Of a stretch of 42,324 nucleotides of DNA, positions 26,286 to 35,544 are shown in pieces. This stretch comes from Bacteroidales bacterium (GTDB taxonomy: Bacteria > Bacteroidota > Bacteroidia > Bacteroidales > Bacteroidaceae): assembly GCA_030523615.1 (NCBI GenBank), contig JAUNIC010000003.1, positions 1 to 42,324 of the forward strand. The letters are read 5' to 3'. Position numbers and translations under genes: made by a program. Below the pieces are notes generated by a model that was given only the letters and a program-made list of their open reading frames with translations, made no database searches and was not told the origin of the DNA. Positions within the stretch are counted from its first letter, which is position 1. Each line of letters starts with the position of its first letter.

Positions 26286-27737
26286 ATGGGACTTTTTGAC
26301 ATCTTTAAGAAAAAGAAAAAGGACGAGGTAAAGCCTGCGTCCGGAGTAATTGACACAATGAGCCAGGCCGACGCCATCACCGAAGCTGCCTCCAAGGCTG
26401 CCGAGGCCAAGGCCGAAGAAGAAATGGATGAACTCACCCGCATCGCTCTCGAAGCCGGTGGCCACGACGGCCAGGAAGAGAAGAGCGAGAAGGACATGAC
26501 CCCCGAAGAACTCATCGCCAAGGCTCACGTGGCCATCCAGAGTGATGACAACGCTACTGCAATCCGCTGCTTCAAGGCTGCTATGAACATGGGCAGCATG
26601 GAGGGTAAGGTTCATGTGGCTCGTTGCTATGAGACCGGTCGTGGTGTAAGCAAGGACGAGCCCCACGCTTTCAAACTTTATCGCGATGCGGCCCTTGCAG
26701 GATACAATCCCGTGCTCAGCAACCTCGGCAACTGCTACATCAATGGTATCGGTACTCCCGCTGATCCTGCAGAAGGCTTTAACTGCTTCAAGAAAGGTGC
26801 CGAAGCTGGCGACCCCATCTGTATGGCCAACGTCGCCACTTGCCTCATGCAGGGCGTCGGCGTAGAGAAGAATCCCGAAGAGGGTCTTGAGTGGTTCGCA
26901 AAGGCTTCTGAGGCCGGCAACACAGAGGCTGAGTTCCAGCTCGGCATGATCTATCTTCAGGTGCCCGACTACCGCGAGAAGGCTAACGAAGGTCTTGAGC
27001 GTGTTCGCAAGGCTGCCGAAGCCGGTGTGCTCGACGCTATTATGGTCATGGCTCAGATTCACGATGAAGGCGGCCCCGCACACAACATGGAAGAGTGCAT
27101 CAAGTGGCTCACCATCGGTGCAGAAAGAGGTCACAAGCATGCACAGTGCCGCCTTGGCCAGATTTACGTTCACGGCCGTGGCGTAGAGCGTGATATGCAG
27201 AAGGGTTACAACTACCTCGTGTTCTCCGCTCAGCAGAACTATACTCCCGCCATCTATCTCCTTGCCGAGCTCAACCTCCTCTATACCAACAATAATCCTC
27301 AGGCTCTGCAGCAGGGTATGGCCCAGCTCAGCCAGTGTGTGAAGGAGAGCTATCCCCCCGCATTCATGCTCATGGGCCAGTGCTGCCTCGAAGGTCGTGC
27401 AGTGCCCAAGGACCAGGCTCAGGCTGTGAAGTTCTTCACCCTTGCTGCCAACAACGGTGTGGACAATGCAGCCATCCTCCTCGCCAAGCTTTATAGCGGC
27501 GATATTGAGCAGGTTGAATTCGACACTGATCCTGAGCAGGCCAAGCATTGGTATGAAGTAGCTTGCGAGAATGGCCATCCCGTGGCGCTCACCGACTTTG
27601 CTGTGAGCATCCTCAAGAATAAAGAAGCCACCGAAGAAGACAAGGCTAAGGCTGCTGACTACCTCCGTCGCGCTGCGCAGATGGGCTACACTGCCGCTCT
27701 GCAGGTGATGACCGAAAACGGCATTAGCTTCGCATAA
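26286..27737 (+). CDS. SEL1-repeat protein
   Basis: 483 residues with no signal peptide or membrane segment, so probably cytoplasmic. A charged Lys- and Glu-rich N-terminus (about 1-75) precedes roughly ten SEL1-type repeats of about 36 residues, recognisable by A-x-x-L/V-G-x-x-Y-x-x-G-x-G-V (for example LGNCYINGIGTPADP and LGQIYVHGRGVERD). SEL1 repeats are helical protein-interaction scaffolds; the partner is unknown. Separated from the PBP gene by 102 bp without a recognisable promoter box. A strong terminator follows. Confidence 0.85.
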   Translation: MGLFDIFKKKKKDEVKPASGVIDTMSQADAITEAASKAAEAKAEEEMDELTRIALEAGGHDGQEEKSEKDMTPEELIAKAHVAIQSDDNATAIRCFKAAMNMGSMEGKVHVARCYETGRGVSKDEPHAFKLYRDAALAGYNPVLSNLGNCYINGIGTPADPAEGFNCFKKGAEAGDPICMANVATCLMQGVGVEKNPEEGLEWFAKASEAGNTEAEFQLGMIYLQVPDYREKANEGLERVRKAAEAGVLDAIMVMAQIHDEGGPAHNMEECIKWLTIGAERGHKHAQCRLGQIYVHGRGVERDMQKGYNYLVFSAQQNYTPAIYLLAELNLLYTNNNPQALQQGMAQLSQCVKESYPPAFMLMGQCCLEGRAVPKDQAQAVKFFTLAANNGVDNAAILLAKLYSGDIEQVEFDTDPEQAKHWYEVACENGHPVALTDFAVSILKNKEATEEDKAKAADYLRRAAQMGYTAALQVMTENGISFA

Positions 27738-27797
27738 CCCATTCGCCCTGACTTATTGGCGCGCTTGAAACAGCGCGTTGAGCAGCGTTAACGCAAT

Positions 27798-27845
27798 ACA
27801 CAGCACATACGAGCAACTTGGCTCGTGTGTGCTGTGTTTCTTTTG
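27798..27845 (+). terminator. Intrinsic terminator after SEL1 gene
   Basis: The left arm 27798-27814 (ACACAGCACATACGAGC) pairs with 27821-27837, 17 pairs with one G-U. The loop is 6 nt and a T-rich TTCTTTT run follows. A smaller hairpin (CGCGCT at 27760-27765 with AGCGCG at 27772-27777) and a 10-bp palindrome (GCGTTAACGC at 27785-27794) precede it. Confidence 0.88.
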
Positions 27846-27947
27846 TAAAAGTGCTGTTTTTATCATATGCTTTTGGCAATATGGTGCAAACGGCGGATAA
27901 AGTGTTTGTTTTTGCAATTTTATGAAGTCCACGTGAAAGATTTTTTG

Positions 27948-27955
27948 TAACTTTG
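27948..27955 (+). promoter_or_regulatory. -7 box for Omp28-like gene 1
   Basis: TAACTTTG fits TAnnTTTG and lies 38 bp before the ATG at 27994. No good -33 TTTG is seen at the standard spacing. The surrounding DNA is AT-rich and follows the terminator of the previous gene. Confidence 0.6.
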
Positions 27956-27993
27956 TCAGCAAATTTACTAATTTATACATAAAGTTTTTTATT

Positions 27994-29919
27994 ATGAAGA
28001 AATCTTTACTCTTCGCTTCGTTCATCTGCGCAGCTCTCTCGGCATCTGCACAGCTTGTAACCGATCAGCCCGCAATGCGTTTCGCTTGGGGCAATCAGAC
28101 TCAGAATGCTGCTACTACCGCCAAGAAGGCCGCTCAGAAGGCTGACCTCAAGGACAACCAGGTTATTGTTGGTCTCTATACCTCTGATGACTGGAGCGAC
28201 AATGGTCTTGGCCTCGGTGAAGCCATCACCATCGAAGTTGGTAGCGAAATCCCCGCTTCCTTCTACGCTGGCATGAACAACCTCAAGGTTGACGCCGTCC
28301 GTTTTGCTCTCGCTCAGACCGCTACTGTTAACTGCGTGAAGCTTTACGGTGTAAATCAGGAAGGCTACATCACCGAGCCTCTCGCTGTGAAGGCACTTGA
28401 CAACACCACCTGCAACGCAGGTTGGACGACTGTTGAGTTTGATGAGCCCGTCGTTGTAGACGGCGACCTTGCCGAGCTTCTTCCCTCTTACGAAATTGCT
28501 CTCACAAAAGAAGGTTATCCCATCTCCACCTCTATGGAGAGCGAGTACGTTAGCTTCCTTTGCTATGGCGCCCTCGGCCAGAATGGCCAGACAGGTTGGT
28601 TCTCAATGACCGACCAGTACGGTACCGTTTCTATTCAGCTCATTTGCTCTTGCGATCCCGCAGAAGGCTTCGACGTGAAGGCAAGCAAGTACACCAGCTC
28701 TACCGTAGCAATGGGTGAGAAGTTTACCCCCACCTTCACTGTAATGAGCACCAGCGAGGCTGAGGTTAGCAGCATCGACTACACTGTAGAACTCGGCGGT
28801 GCTACTGTTAGCAATACTGCTACCTTCAAGACTCCCATCCCCGCAGGTTTCGGTAAGACTGCTGACGTGAAGTGTGAACTTACTGCTCCCCAGCAGGCAG
28901 GTGCAATCCCCGTAGTTTTCACCGTCAACAAGATCAATGGTGTTGAACTCGAGAAGCCTATCGTAAGCAAGTTCACTCAGGACGTTTTTACCCGCATTGT
29001 TCCCCGTATGAGCATTGTTGAAGAGTTCACCGGTACTGGTTGTGGTTGGTGTCCTCGTGGTTGGGTAGGTATGGAAAAGGTGAAGCATGAACTTTCCGAT
29101 CAGGCTGCCGTTATCGCCATCCACCAGTACAACAACACTGATCCCATGTACGTCACCACCTACCACACGCCTTCCTTCGCTGGCGCTCCTGGTGCTATGG
29201 TAGATCGTAAGGGTAACGTTGAACCCTACTATGGTGACGACGATAAGGGCATCATCGGTACTGTAAAGCGTTATGCCGCTGTCACTCCCGAGGCTGCTGT
29301 CACCGTTGAGGCTGCTTGGACTGACGACGCCAAGACCAAGATTGATGCTTCTGCCACCACCGAATTCCTCACCGACCTCGAAGGTTCTGAACTCGTATTC
29401 GTCCTCACCGCTGATGGCCTCACCGGTACTACCAGCGCTTGGAAGCAGGGCAACTACTATGCAAGTTACACCGCTTCACAGGTAGGTCTCACCAAATCTG
29501 GCGACCCTGAACTCTATGAGTTCTGCAAGGGTGGCTCTAAGGGCCAGAGCTCCGTTACTCTCGTCTTCAACGATGTACTGATCGGCTCCAGCTGGACTTC
29601 TGCAACTACAGCCAACAAGGTTGCTCCCTTCAGCACCACTGCAGTAGGTGAGACCGCTTCTTCTGCATACACCCTCAGCCTCCCCACCAAGACCACGCTC
29701 AAGAACGCTCTTGTAAAGGACCAGATCTACGTGACCGCTATGGTCATCAAGGCTGATGGTACCATCGCTAACGCAGCCCGCTGCAAGGTTCAGGATCCCG
29801 CCGGTCTCAACACCGTGCTTGCTCCTGTAGCAGACGACGCAATGTTCGACCTCTCTGGCCGCGTGAACAACTCCGGCAACGGTGTTCGCATCCAGAATGG
29901 TAAGAAGGTTCTTCGATAA
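27994..29919 (+). CDS. Omp28-related outer-membrane/secreted protein 1
   Basis: 641 residues. Signal peptide with likely cleavage ASA-Q at 19/20; it lacks a lipobox. The Omp28-like thioredoxin-fold region holds Cys350-Gly-Trp-Cys353 (CGWC) within EEFTGTGCGWCPRGW. A long N-terminal beta-rich region (about 30-330) precedes it. The C-terminal about 30 residues, FDLSGRV then GVRIQNGKKVLR, resemble the short type IX secretion sorting tails seen in Prevotella-like proteins. Function of Omp28 proteins is poorly known; the CxxC suggests thiol chemistry or a structural disulphide. Monocistronic, with its own promoter and terminator. Confidence 0.82.
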   Translation: MKKSLLFASFICAALSASAQLVTDQPAMRFAWGNQTQNAATTAKKAAQKADLKDNQVIVGLYTSDDWSDNGLGLGEAITIEVGSEIPASFYAGMNNLKVDAVRFALAQTATVNCVKLYGVNQEGYITEPLAVKALDNTTCNAGWTTVEFDEPVVVDGDLAELLPSYEIALTKEGYPISTSMESEYVSFLCYGALGQNGQTGWFSMTDQYGTVSIQLICSCDPAEGFDVKASKYTSSTVAMGEKFTPTFTVMSTSEAEVSSIDYTVELGGATVSNTATFKTPIPAGFGKTADVKCELTAPQQAGAIPVVFTVNKINGVELEKPIVSKFTQDVFTRIVPRMSIVEEFTGTGCGWCPRGWVGMEKVKHELSDQAAVIAIHQYNNTDPMYVTTYHTPSFAGAPGAMVDRKGNVEPYYGDDDKGIIGTVKRYAAVTPEAAVTVEAAWTDDAKTKIDASATTEFLTDLEGSELVFVLTADGLTGTTSAWKQGNYYASYTASQVGLTKSGDPELYEFCKGGSKGQSSVTLVFNDVLIGSSWTSATTANKVAPFSTTAVGETASSAYTLSLPTKTTLKNALVKDQIYVTAMVIKADGTIANAARCKVQDPAGLNTVLAPVADDAMFDLSGRVNNSGNGVRIQNGKKVLR

Positions 29920-30005
29920 GCCTCGGCTTAATCAAGCTCCTGCGATAAGGTGATTCACAAATCATCTGCATGAATTTCAAGGCTCTCTAGCCACATTAAT
30001 CTATC

Positions 30006-30050
30006 AGCGACAGAGAAAACGTGAGTTTCGCGTTTTTTCTGTCGCTTTTC
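30006..30050 (+). terminator. Intrinsic terminator after Omp28-like gene 1
   Basis: AGCGACAGAGAAAACG (30006-30021) pairs with 30031-30046, 16 pairs with one G-U and a 9-nt loop. It is followed by TTTC/TT. The right arm itself is T-rich. Confidence 0.85.
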
Positions 30051-30075
30051 TTGTGTCGTTTCCGCATTTTTTTCG

Positions 30076-30083
30076 TAACTTTG
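30076..30083 (+). promoter_or_regulatory. -7 box for the Omp28-metA-GH20 operon
   Basis: TAACTTTG fits TAnnTTTG; a TTG at 30051-30053 lies 22 nt upstream and could be the -33 element. The transcript would start near 30090, leaving a leader of about 80 nt. The box sits just after the preceding terminator. Confidence 0.65.
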
Positions 30084-30170
30084 CCCCAAATTGACACATT
30101 ATATATTTATAAGAGTGTCGTTTGTCCTATTTCTTCCTTTGCAAAATAAAGAATTCACACACACATCACA

Positions 30171-31973
30171 ATGAAAAAGTTCTTCCTTTCAGCATTACTT
30201 GCTTTTGGATGTATCGCTGCCAGCGCTCAGCTTGCTGACAACCAGCGTCCCGTCGGCACCTACTATACCGACGCGCTCCCCGCTGCTGGCGTGGGCAATC
30301 CTTCTGAACCTGGCCACTTCACAGTTTACACCGCTGTGCCGATGAGCCAGTTCAAGAAGATTGGTGACGCCAAGATTGTCGGTGTACGTTTTGGCCTTGA
30401 CAACCCCATCGGCGAAACCGTTGTGCACATTCGTCCTGTAGTCTACAAAGAAGAGACGGCTGACATTTACGATGACTTCCTCACCATTCCCGTTGAGACG
30501 ACCAAGCGCGGATGGAACTACGTATCGCTTCCCACTCCCCTCGTCGCAAGCGGCTTTGACGATGCCAGCGCACTCCTCTTGGGCTTCGAATATGATCAGA
30601 CGAAGGACGAAAACACGGCTTATCCCCTTATGGTCAACAACACGGAGACAGACTTCGGTCTTCTCTTCGAAGGCTCCCTGGACGGTAAAGAAGGCATCTA
30701 TGACTTTTCGCCCACCGGTTCGCTTTGTATGCAGTTTGTCTGCGAGGGCGACATCCCCGAGTACGACGTTGTGGCCGACGACATTATCCTCGACAAGCAC
30801 GCCATGGACATTGACGCCAAGAGCGCCATCATGGTCAACCTCTACAACTATGGCACAAAGGAGGTGCGCGGCTTGAACCTCGATGTTATGATCGACGGCG
30901 AGAAGGTGCAGACCCTTACACAGAAGAGTGCCATCGGCACCCTCATTCCCAAGAATTACCTCTACAACGTTCTTGTGCCCGAAAACGTGACTCCTGGTGT
31001 GCACAAACTCACTGTGAAGGCTGTATCCGTTGGCAATGATCCCCTTGTCGCCAACCTCGATGACGACGCCATTAGCATTAACTTCACCGCTATCAGCGAT
31101 GGCGAACTTGTTGAGCGCGATCGGCATCTTGTAGAGCACTTTACCTCCGTTGATTGCGTGTGGTGTCCTCGCGGCTCCCAGTTCCTTCAGGCTCTCTGCG
31201 CTGCCGATCCCAAGGTTACCATCGTTTCCATCCATGGCAACATGGGCAAGCAGGATCCCTACTGCACCGAAGAGAGCGTCGAGGTTATCAGAAAGCTTGG
31301 CATCAACTCCTTCCCCGGTGCCGCCGTCAATCGCATCGCTTTCGACGATGGCAGCTACAGCTTCAACCTCAGCTACGAGCCTGAAGAGTTTGACACCTAC
31401 GTCAGCAAGTTCCGCCAGTACATCAAGGACTATAGCGAAGTCTGCATCGCTCCCGTCGTTGCTAATGCAATGCTGTCTGAGAAGGGCGACTATATCAGCA
31501 TCGATGTGAAGGGCGAAGGCAGCACCTATCTCCGCAACGTTCTTTCCGATTGCGTCCTCAATGTGTATGTTATCGAGAACGAACTCATCAACCGACAGAT
31601 TGACAACCACGGCAACTACGATACGAAGTACGTGCACAACAATGTGATGCGCAAGCGTGTGACCCGCGTCGACGGCACAAAACTTGAGTTCCTTAGCTCC
31701 AGCAGCTACAAGAACCACTTCGCTGTGCCCCTCAACATCGCTTGGCGTCCGAAGAACCTTGAGGTTGTCGCCTTCATCACCCGCGTGACCGACAATCCTT
31801 GGGGCCGTGGCGTAATCAACGCTACCCGCGTTCCCGTGCAGAACTACGTAGAAGGTATCGTTGCTGTCGAAACCGACACAGAGGATACTCCCGTCTTCGA
31901 CCTCTCTGGCCGTGTAGCTCAGCCCGCTGCTCACGGCGTATTTATTCAGAACGGAAAGAAAATCATCCGCTAA
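30171..31973 (+). CDS. Omp28-related outer-membrane/secreted protein 2
   Basis: 600 residues, same architecture as the preceding Omp28-like protein: signal peptide (cleavage near ASA-Q, 19/20), beta-rich N-terminal region, thioredoxin-like segment with Cys329-Val-Trp-Cys332 in FTSVDCVWCPRGS, and a C-terminal FDLSGRV then GVFIQNGKKIIR sorting-tail-like end. The two are clearly diverged paralogues. Unlike the first, this one is followed after 4 bp by metA and then a GH20 gene, so it leads an operon. Role unknown. Confidence 0.82.
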   Translation: MKKFFLSALLAFGCIAASAQLADNQRPVGTYYTDALPAAGVGNPSEPGHFTVYTAVPMSQFKKIGDAKIVGVRFGLDNPIGETVVHIRPVVYKEETADIYDDFLTIPVETTKRGWNYVSLPTPLVASGFDDASALLLGFEYDQTKDENTAYPLMVNNTETDFGLLFEGSLDGKEGIYDFSPTGSLCMQFVCEGDIPEYDVVADDIILDKHAMDIDAKSAIMVNLYNYGTKEVRGLNLDVMIDGEKVQTLTQKSAIGTLIPKNYLYNVLVPENVTPGVHKLTVKAVSVGNDPLVANLDDDAISINFTAISDGELVERDRHLVEHFTSVDCVWCPRGSQFLQALCAADPKVTIVSIHGNMGKQDPYCTEESVEVIRKLGINSFPGAAVNRIAFDDGSYSFNLSYEPEEFDTYVSKFRQYIKDYSEVCIAPVVANAMLSEKGDYISIDVKGEGSTYLRNVLSDCVLNVYVIENELINRQIDNHGNYDTKYVHNNVMRKRVTRVDGTKLEFLSSSSYKNHFAVPLNIAWRPKNLEVVAFITRVTDNPWGRGVINATRVPVQNYVEGIVAVETDTEDTPVFDLSGRVAQPAAHGVFIQNGKKIIR

Positions 31974-31977
31974 TCCT

Positions 31978-32898
31978 ATGCCTTTAATTCTTCCTGCAGG
32001 GCTTCCCGCCATCGAAGCCCTGCGCGACGAAGGCACTCCCGTGCTCCTTACCGATGCTGCCAAGGCTGCCTCGGTAGGGAGCCGTGTGCTTCGTGTCGCC
32101 ATCCTCAACCTCATGCCTATCAAGGAAACCACGGAGCTCGACTTCGTGCGCGTCCTTAAAGATACGCCCCACACGCTGCAGCTGGAGTTTATGAAGCTCC
32201 GCAGCCATACCTCCAAGCACACCGCGCCCGAACACATGGAGCGCTTCTATCGCTTTGCCGACGAGATGATGCAAGAGCCGTGGGACGGCTTCATCATCAC
32301 CGGCGCTCCTCTTGACTTTGTCGACTACAAAGACGTGAGGTATTGGGACGAAATCACGCAGATCTTCGAGTGGGCCCATGCCAATGTGCGGTCCACACTC
32401 TACGTCTGCTGGGCTGCCTTCGCGGGCATGTATTATTATTATGGAGTCGACAAGAGCGTTTTGCCCGCCAAGATGTTCGGCGTCTTCCCCCACGTTCCTT
32501 CCGATCGCACACTCCCCATCTTCAACGGCATGGACGACGAGTATCTTGTGCCGCATAGCCGTCATATCGAGTTGCGCCGCGACGACGTGATTGCCGCTTG
32601 CAAATCTGAACGTGGCATAGCCGATGGCCTGCAGCTTGTGAGCGAGAGTCCCGACAGCGGCGTCCACATGCTTATGGCGCGTAACGGTCGCGAGTTCTTT
32701 ATCACGGGCCACAGCGAATACGCTCCTATGACGCTCGACGGCGAGTACAAGCGCGACGTCGCCAAGCAGCTCCCCATCAACGTCCCCATGCACTATTACC
32801 GCAACGACGACCCTGAGCAAGGCGTACTCGAGCGCTGGCGCGCCAATGGCGTCCTGCTCTACAGCAACTGGCTCAATCATTACGTTGCCAACATTTAA
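31978..32898 (+). CDS. metA: Homoserine O-acyltransferase (MetA family)
   Basis: 306 residues. Activates homoserine by O-acylation for methionine synthesis in the cytoplasm. The catalytic nucleophile is Cys144 (YVCWAAFAG); His245 and Glu247 (TGHSEY) complete the triad. The family signature ILNLMPIKETTE is at 42-53. At the position where Gly is linked to succinyl-CoA use and Glu to acetyl-CoA use (TGAPL followed by that residue), this protein has Asp113, so acyl-donor preference is uncertain. It lies 4 bp after an Omp28-like gene and 16 bp before a GH20 gene, an odd company for a biosynthetic enzyme. Confidence 0.93.
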   Translation: MPLILPAGLPAIEALRDEGTPVLLTDAAKAASVGSRVLRVAILNLMPIKETTELDFVRVLKDTPHTLQLEFMKLRSHTSKHTAPEHMERFYRFADEMMQEPWDGFIITGAPLDFVDYKDVRYWDEITQIFEWAHANVRSTLYVCWAAFAGMYYYYGVDKSVLPAKMFGVFPHVPSDRTLPIFNGMDDEYLVPHSRHIELRRDDVIAACKSERGIADGLQLVSESPDSGVHMLMARNGREFFITGHSEYAPMTLDGEYKRDVAKQLPINVPMHYYRNDDPEQGVLERWRANGVLLYSNWLNHYVANI

Positions 32899-32914
32899 GT
32901 TTCTACTAACAGCT

Positions 32915-35455
32915 ATGAAACGAACACTCCTCACGGCCTTTGCCTGTCTTGCTTTTGGGGTTGGTGCAATGGCCCACCACGTTGAACCTTCGCCTTTTAT
33001 CCCTCAGCCGCAGGCTTACAAGATGATTGAAGGCCAGTCGTTCCTGCTGACGCCCCAGACCGTCATCGTCTATACGGAGGACAACGAAGCTGCTGCGCAG
33101 TATCTGGCCGAAGAGCTCAAGTCTTACGTGAGCTGCGGGCTGAAGTTGCTGCGTGTGAAAAACGCTAAGCAAGTCCGCAAAATCAAACAGAATGCAATCG
33201 TGCTCTCAAACGCAACTGACTGTGTGCCCGAGAGCTATGAACTATATACCAACGAGCGCAGCATCGTCATCACCGGCGACCTGCGCGGCTTGATTCACGG
33301 CATCAACACCATGCTGCAGATGATGCCGCTGCCCGTTGCTGGCGCGACCAGTGTGCAAGTGCCTGCTTTTTTCGTCAAGGACCATCCGCACAGCTCTTGG
33401 CGCGGCATCATGCTCGACTGCTCCCGCCACTTCTTCTCCGTCAGCGAGGTGAAGGAGGTGCTCGACCTCATGGCCCGCTACAAACTCAACAAGTTCCACT
33501 GGCATCTCACCGACGACCAAGGCTGGCGCGTGCAGATTGACCGCTACCCGATGCTCACCGAAAAAGGAGCTTGGCGCACATTCAACAATCAGGACCAGCG
33601 TTGCCTTCAACGTGCTGCGGAGGAGGACAATCCCCGTTTGCTCATCCCCGAAGACAAGTGCCGCACCAACGCGCAGGGCGAGACGGAGTACGGCGGCTTC
33701 TACACGAAGGACGACATCCGCGAGATTGTGGCTTACGCTGCCCAGCGTGGCATCGACGTCATTCCCGAAATCGACATGCCCGGCCACATGCTTGCCGGCG
33801 TGAGCAACTATGATGGCGTGAGCTGTTTCCCCGAGACGGGATGGGGCTCCGCTTTCTCCTCACCCGTTTGCCCCGGCAAGGACAGCGCGCTCGAGTTCTG
33901 CAAGAATGTCTACGAAGAAATCCTGCCCCTCTTCCCCTACGAGTACGTTCATATCGGTGGTGACGAGGTAGAGAAGACCAACTGGAAGAAGTGTCCCGAC
34001 TGTCAGGCGCGCATCAAGAGCGAAGGCCTTGCCGACGAGGAGCAACTTCAGGCGTGGTTCATCCACCAGATGGAAGACTTCTTCCGCGCCCATGGCAAGA
34101 AGATGATTGGTTGGGACGAAACCTCCATCTCGCTCTATCACGCCCAGATGAACGGCACGACGGCCGAGCTTAAGCCTACGGCGGCGCTCTCAAACGACGA
34201 GACCGTCATGTGGTGGCGTGGTTGGAACGAAGAGGTACCGCCCCTCGTCACCCGCCACGGCAACGACATTATCTACTCCCCCAACTCCATCCTCTACCTC
34301 GATAACGATCAGGACCAGTTCTCCATCGACAATATCCTCCGCTTCAATCCCCTGATCTCCCACGGCGAAACGGGTACGATGACGGCCACTGAAGAAGACC
34401 ACATACTGGGTTACCAAGGCAACATCTGGTGCGAGCAGATTCCTTCTCGTGAACATCTATTCTATCAGATGATGCCGCGCACCATTGCCCTTGCAGAGAA
34501 AGCCTGGGGAGGCGAAGGTCGAGTGTTGGCTCGACAGGATTGTACATTGGAGGGTTTAAAAGAACCCTTTGAGGCTCCTGTATGGGACGATGCTCATCTT
34601 CGCGATTTCCATCGTCGTCTCGACCGCCACTACAGCTACCTCAAAGCCGAAGGCATTCCTTACCATCTGCCCGAACTCAAGGGTATGTACAACGTCAATG
34701 CCTTCCTCGAGGAGACCGACCTCAGTGTGACGTGCGCCGATGCTTCTTCCCGCATCTACTACAGCACCGACGGCTCCTACACCCTCGACAAGATGCAGCC
34801 GCTGCCTTCGGAGATTCGCCTTAACCTCGACGGTTCGACCGAACTCATCGGTACGCTCCACGTCAAAGAATCGATGGATGTGACCTTCCGCCAAGTGACG
34901 AGCGACGGCACGCCGACCGAGATCGTCCAGACGCGTTTCCAGAAGGATAGTTTTACCGATGCGCTCGGATGGGTGGGCACGTTTGACGCTGACGGCACGT
35001 TCAAGCAAACCGAGAGCGCCACTCTTTTGCCTCCTCCCAATCCTTTCAAGCCTGGTTTGAAGACCGTTTGGCACGAATTTTCCGGTGGCGACTGCCGTCT
35101 CATCAAGGACGCACCCGTCAATGCCGAATACGAATGTGAAAACGTCTGCATCCCCGTCGGCGTGAAGGGCAACATAGGCCTTATCACCACGGGCTACATC
35201 AGCCTGCCCGAGGACGGCATTTACACCTTCGCGCTCTTTTGCGACGACGGCTCTGACCTCGTTATAGACAACATCATGGTGGTCGACAATAACCGCGAGC
35301 AATACCCTCGTGAACTTATCTGCCAGAAGGCACTCTGCGAAGGCCTCCACCCCATGACACTCCGCTACTTCGACCACAATGGTGGCCTTCTTCGGCTCCG
35401 CGTCTTTGATCCGCAGGGCCGCGAGATGACGCCTGCCGAACTATACGTGCATTAA
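32915..35455 (+). CDS. GH20 beta-N-acetylhexosaminidase with PA14-like C-terminus
   Basis: 846 residues from ATG 32915, which gives a proper signal peptide (cleavage near AMA-H, residue 20); an in-frame ATG at 32846 inside metA is rejected. Domains in order: GH20 N-terminal alpha/beta domain (about 25-150); GH20 TIM barrel (about 155-520) with catalytic Asp350-Glu351 in HIGGDEVEK; a chitobiase-C-terminal or Fn3-associated-like segment (about 560-690, ISYSTDG-like YYSTDGSYTL); and a PA14-like beta domain (about 700-846, YISLPEDGIYTFALFCDDGSDLVID). Removes terminal GlcNAc/GalNAc from glycans, probably in the periplasm or at the surface. Confidence 0.93.
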   Translation: MKRTLLTAFACLAFGVGAMAHHVEPSPFIPQPQAYKMIEGQSFLLTPQTVIVYTEDNEAAAQYLAEELKSYVSCGLKLLRVKNAKQVRKIKQNAIVLSNATDCVPESYELYTNERSIVITGDLRGLIHGINTMLQMMPLPVAGATSVQVPAFFVKDHPHSSWRGIMLDCSRHFFSVSEVKEVLDLMARYKLNKFHWHLTDDQGWRVQIDRYPMLTEKGAWRTFNNQDQRCLQRAAEEDNPRLLIPEDKCRTNAQGETEYGGFYTKDDIREIVAYAAQRGIDVIPEIDMPGHMLAGVSNYDGVSCFPETGWGSAFSSPVCPGKDSALEFCKNVYEEILPLFPYEYVHIGGDEVEKTNWKKCPDCQARIKSEGLADEEQLQAWFIHQMEDFFRAHGKKMIGWDETSISLYHAQMNGTTAELKPTAALSNDETVMWWRGWNEEVPPLVTRHGNDIIYSPNSILYLDNDQDQFSIDNILRFNPLISHGETGTMTATEEDHILGYQGNIWCEQIPSREHLFYQMMPRTIALAEKAWGGEGRVLARQDCTLEGLKEPFEAPVWDDAHLRDFHRRLDRHYSYLKAEGIPYHLPELKGMYNVNAFLEETDLSVTCADASSRIYYSTDGSYTLDKMQPLPSEIRLNLDGSTELIGTLHVKESMDVTFRQVTSDGTPTEIVQTRFQKDSFTDALGWVGTFDADGTFKQTESATLLPPPNPFKPGLKTVWHEFSGGDCRLIKDAPVNAEYECENVCIPVGVKGNIGLITTGYISLPEDGIYTFALFCDDGSDLVIDNIMVVDNNREQYPRELICQKALCEGLHPMTLRYFDHNGGLLRLRVFDPQGREMTPAELYVH

Positions 35456-35475
35456 TCTGTAACTCCCCTAACGAC

Positions 35476-35526
35476 AATCAGCCCCCGTTGCGAGCAGTTT
35501 TCGCAGCAGGGGCTGATTTCTGTTTT
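35476..35526 (+). terminator. Terminator after GH20 gene
   Basis: AATCAGCCCC (35476-35485) pairs with GGGGCTGATT (35509-35518), with an inner TGCGA/TCGCA stem, followed by TCTGTTTT. The gene to the right is convergent. The minus-strand side lacks a T-tract, so it mainly serves the plus strand. Confidence 0.8.
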
Positions 35527-35544
35527 ATGCGAGCGTGCAGCATC

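Noticed and set aside
27753..28025. 90-residue minus-strand frame in the intergenic region
   Set aside because: It crosses a strong terminator hairpin and a promoter, and overlaps the next gene start; no coding character.
32846..32914. Longer start for the GH20 protein
   Set aside because: It overlaps metA and would bury the clean signal peptide that starts at 32915.
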